Shown: positions 16,148-18,212 of the stretch, in pieces
Layout of the letters: each line of letters starts with the position of its first letter
How positions within the stretch are numbered: position 1 is the first letter of the stretch
Source of the DNA: Suillus spraguei
Taxonomy: Eukaryota > Basidiomycota > Agaricomycetes > Boletales > Suillaceae
Assembly: GCA_016800925.1 (NCBI GenBank)
Contig: JABCPU010001026.1
Span: 1 to 18,212, forward strand
Length of the DNA stretch: 18,212 bases
Direction: 5' to 3'
Program-made: the position numbers and the translations under genes
Notes under the pieces: generated by a model
Databases searched by the model: none
Told to the model about the DNA's origin: nothing
Seen by the model: the letters and a program-made list of their open reading frames with translations, nothing else

Positions 16148-16166
16148 TGAAAGTCACCGACTTTCA
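16148..16166 (-). other. Perfect stem-loop on aORF stop codon, copy 2
   Basis: TGAAAGTCGGTGACTTTCA: an 8-bp perfect stem with a 3-nt loop. The first three bases are the aORF stop TGA (16166-16164), and the polypurine tract follows within a few bases. It is conserved in copy 3. Confidence 0.7.
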
Positions 16167-17716
16167 ATTACTTTGGTTCGCATAGTAGACGGGATCGTCG
16201 CTCCATTCGTAGTCCTCGTCAGCAACAGATCCACTCATCATGTACTTAGCTTCCTCCAAACCAGCGCGTCGTTTAGAGTCCCTTCTTTTCTCTGCCTGAA
16301 TGCGTTCATCGTCGAGTTGCTTTTCCCAAGCACGAAGTGCGTCGTAAAATCCCTCATCTTTCCAAGTTAACTCGAAAGGAGGAGGCCCAACTCGGTTAGG
16401 GCAATAGAGAGATAAATGAGTGGGCGACCAATATCTGCAAACCTTGCACTGATATTCCGCACAGTTCTTTTGACGATGTCCTAGTAATCCGCAGACGCGG
16501 CATTTCATGTTCTCGTCAGGGTTAGAAGAGACTTTGCGTAGGGGGGACGGAGAAATGATGGGCGTAGGACTGATGGATCTGGCGCGTTTCTTTCCCTTCT
16601 TCTTTGTCATACGTTTTAAGGCAAGAGTGTTCTGCCGCTTAAGTTGTGCCTGTTGGGCGGAAGACAAAGTGTATGCTGATTCGGGAAGGTCCGGGTGACT
16701 ACACGCTCGGTAGCTGCAAGAAGTTCGGTAGGGGAAGATGGGGAAGTAATACCGAAGTCTTTTACTAAGACTGGTGAAACGGGGTCCATAGGACCGAATG
16801 ACGATGGGATGGACATGGGGGATGGATATGGAGGTCGCAAAGTCGAGGGCCGAGTGTTACTAACTCGGTACGGGGATACCCAATAGTTTAGCTGCCTTAC
16901 ACTGCTCTTCTGTGCAGGGCTCGTATAGCCAATCTGGGCAGTCACGAGTGACCGTGGCGGCTAATGAAGAAGTTGATTGTTCGATAGGGGATGGGGTTCT
17001 AGGAGACGCAAGATCATCTTGCGTTTGTTGTAGGTCAACGATGGCTTCTTCTACTAGGTTTCTGACTGCTCTGGTCTCAGCGACTGATTGTTGTATGGTA
17101 TCGACGACTGTGTCGGTGAGTTGTCCAATCTCTTGCACAGCAGTGTATAGGCCAGTAAAGGCGTCAAGATTAGAATAGATACGCGAAGAAGCGGGTGCCG
17201 GAACAGGAAGTGGCGTATTTCTCTGCGGAGAGGGAGGTCGAGCAACGCCTGCTCGACGTTCGGCAATGATATGAATAGCTTCTTCAACATCATCTTTAAA
17301 AGAATCGGGAAGCAACAGCATAGCGTAAGCACGAATGCGTTTCTGGAGATGAATGAAACGGTGACGGAGTGTGAGTTCAGTAGTTTCTTTAGCGGTGGCT
17401 TCAATAAGGGCTGCGGTGCGGATGATGTTAACGATGAGTCGAGCGGGGAAGGCACCTCTTTCGGTGAGAATTCTGTCAATTTCGAGGGCATGTCCCTCAC
17501 AAAGGATGGCGGCTTCGATATAAGATTGGTTATCAATTTCTGCGGTAAGGGTTCCATATTGTTCTGCTTCGGAGTTGGAGTCATTGGTGGCAACAGTGAC
17601 GGGGGTGATGTAGGCAGTGGGGAAAGACATTTCAATGTTCGTTGGTAGTTGATCAAGTGCGAATGCGGTTGATTGACTGGGGGAATGTCAAAGTGCATGC
17701 TGCTTCTTATAAGCAT
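16164..17716 (-). pseudogene. aORF copy 2, full length with small frameshifts
   Basis: Near-complete copy of the extra ORF, about 518 codons. It starts at ATG 17714-17716, overlapping the pol TAA by 10 nt, and stops at TGA 16164-16166. Order: helical N-terminal domain ([39 protein letters not shown]), second helical stretch, Pro/Ser linker, [25 protein letters not shown] block, basic KRMTKKKGKKRARS, CCHC knuckle CRVCGLLGHRQKNC (16461-16502), variant knuckle CKVCRYWSPTHLSLYC (C-x2-C-x6-H-x4-C, 16401-16448), FELTWKDEGFYDALRAWEKQ, an Arg/Lys-rich helix and an acidic tail. One-base deletions occur near 17670, 16868, 16815 and 16700. No match to a named family; by composition it is a nucleic-acid-binding, Gag-like protein. 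Confidence 0.8.
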
Positions 17717-18212
17717 TCAGGATTTGAGCGGAGTTCTTCCAGATTCTTTTCTGGGAGCCATTCGTTATCTCCCGATGAGTATCCTTTCCAGGAAACGAGA
17801 TAGCGTCGGCGAATGCCGGTTCCTTTGTGAGAAAGAATTGCTTCTATTTCGTATTCTTCTTCTTCTTCGATGATGTCAGGTGGTGGTTCGGGGAAGTTCG
17901 GTCCGTGTACGTCAGTTTCGCTATAGGACGATAGGACGGAAGCGTGGAACATAGGGTGAATTTTCCATTGCGGAGGGAGTTTGAGCGTGAACGTGATGGG
18001 GGATAAGACATCAATGATCGGGAAAGGTCCGTATCGTTTTGGGGCGAGTTTCCTTGATGGAAGTTTGAGTCTAAGATTAGCGGCAGATAGCCAAACCTTA
18101 TCTCCGATCTTCCATGGGATGTACTTATTTTCCTCGGGATCGTTCGACCATTGTCTGCATAGCAATGTTGTGACAGGCGATTGCTTCTTCTCTTATCTTC
18201 TGCAGAGATCGT
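17707..18212 (-). pseudogene. Integrase C-terminus and chromodomain, copy 2
   Basis: C-terminal part of pol, cut by the window edge. It shows the GPF module (KLAPKRYGPFPIIDVL), an acidic linker, and a complete chromodomain: YEIEAIL, RRRYLVSWKGYSSGDNEW, LPEKNLEEL, ending NPECL and TAA at 17707-17709. The aromatic-cage residues (Tyr, Trp in SWKGY, Trp in NEWLP) are all present. A one-base insertion near 18135 shifts the frame just before NKYIPWKIGDKVW. At the right edge it reads CGA where copy 1 has the TGA at 7605-7607. The rest of pol lies outside the window. Confidence 0.88.

Larger units (their letters stand above)
15655..18212 (-). mobile_element. Chromovirus copy 2, 3' half, runs off the right edge
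   Basis: In transcription order: integrase C-terminus and chromodomain (18212-17707), aORF (17716-16164), stop-codon stem-loop, polypurine tract and 3' LTR (16130-15655). It is the same family as copy 1, with clear protein-level similarity and many silent differences. It keeps CGA/CGC codons where copy 1 has TGA/TGC, so it is less CpG-decayed. Confidence 0.9.

Overview
The window is a nest of degenerate retrotransposons with no recognisable host gene, rRNA, tRNA or CRISPR array. The mix of a chromodomain-bearing Ty3/Gypsy element (chromovirus) and RNase H-carrying LINEs of Tad-like type, together with heavy CpG decay, suggests a fungus, most likely a basidiomycete (Agaricomycetes by general resemblance of the protein sequences). 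The lineage is inference.

Layout, left to right. 1-3113: a LINE fragment on the plus strand (LINE-1: reverse transcriptase plus RNase H, 215-2355) held between two same-orientation copies of one LTR family (LTR-B, 1-214 and 2356-3113). 3114-3132: the last 19 bp of a second LTR family (LTR-A). 3133-6293: a second LINE on the minus strand (LINE-2), 5'-truncated and itself split by a 1.02-kb unclassified insertion (3624-4647) rich in tandem repeats. 6294-12664: a chromovirus on the minus strand (copy 1), in transcription order LTR-A, primer-binding site, gag, protease, RT, RNase H, integrase, chromodomain, and then an extra ORF (aORF) that LINE-2 interrupts. 12665-12990: a 326-bp spacer with a GC/AT-alternating tandem repeat. 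12991-15298: the 3' end of another chromovirus (copy 3: 3' LTR plus aORF), split by a solo LTR-B at 14000-14769 with a perfect 5-bp target duplication. 15299-15654: a truncated LTR-A in the opposite orientation. 15655-18212: the 3' end of a third chromovirus (copy 2: 3' LTR, aORF, chromodomain, integrase C-terminus), running off the right edge.

The most interesting content is the chromovirus family. It has a roughly 520-codon extra ORF in the env position, downstream of the chromodomain, with a C-terminal CCHC zinc knuckle and a second knuckle-like motif. Its ATG overlaps the pol stop codon in the same way in the two copies that retain the junction. The 5' end appears built for Tf1-type self-priming: 11 nt next to the 5' LTR are perfectly complementary to an 11-nt stretch inside the LTR that begins about 34 nt after a TATA box. 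The leader also has two hairpins, and a stem-loop sits on the aORF stop codon just before the polypurine tract.

All gag-pol and LINE genes are dead. Nearly every in-frame stop seen is TGA at a place compatible with an ancestral CGA, and pairwise copy comparison shows CpG to TpG/CpA changes directly. This implies past cytosine methylation or a RIP-like process.
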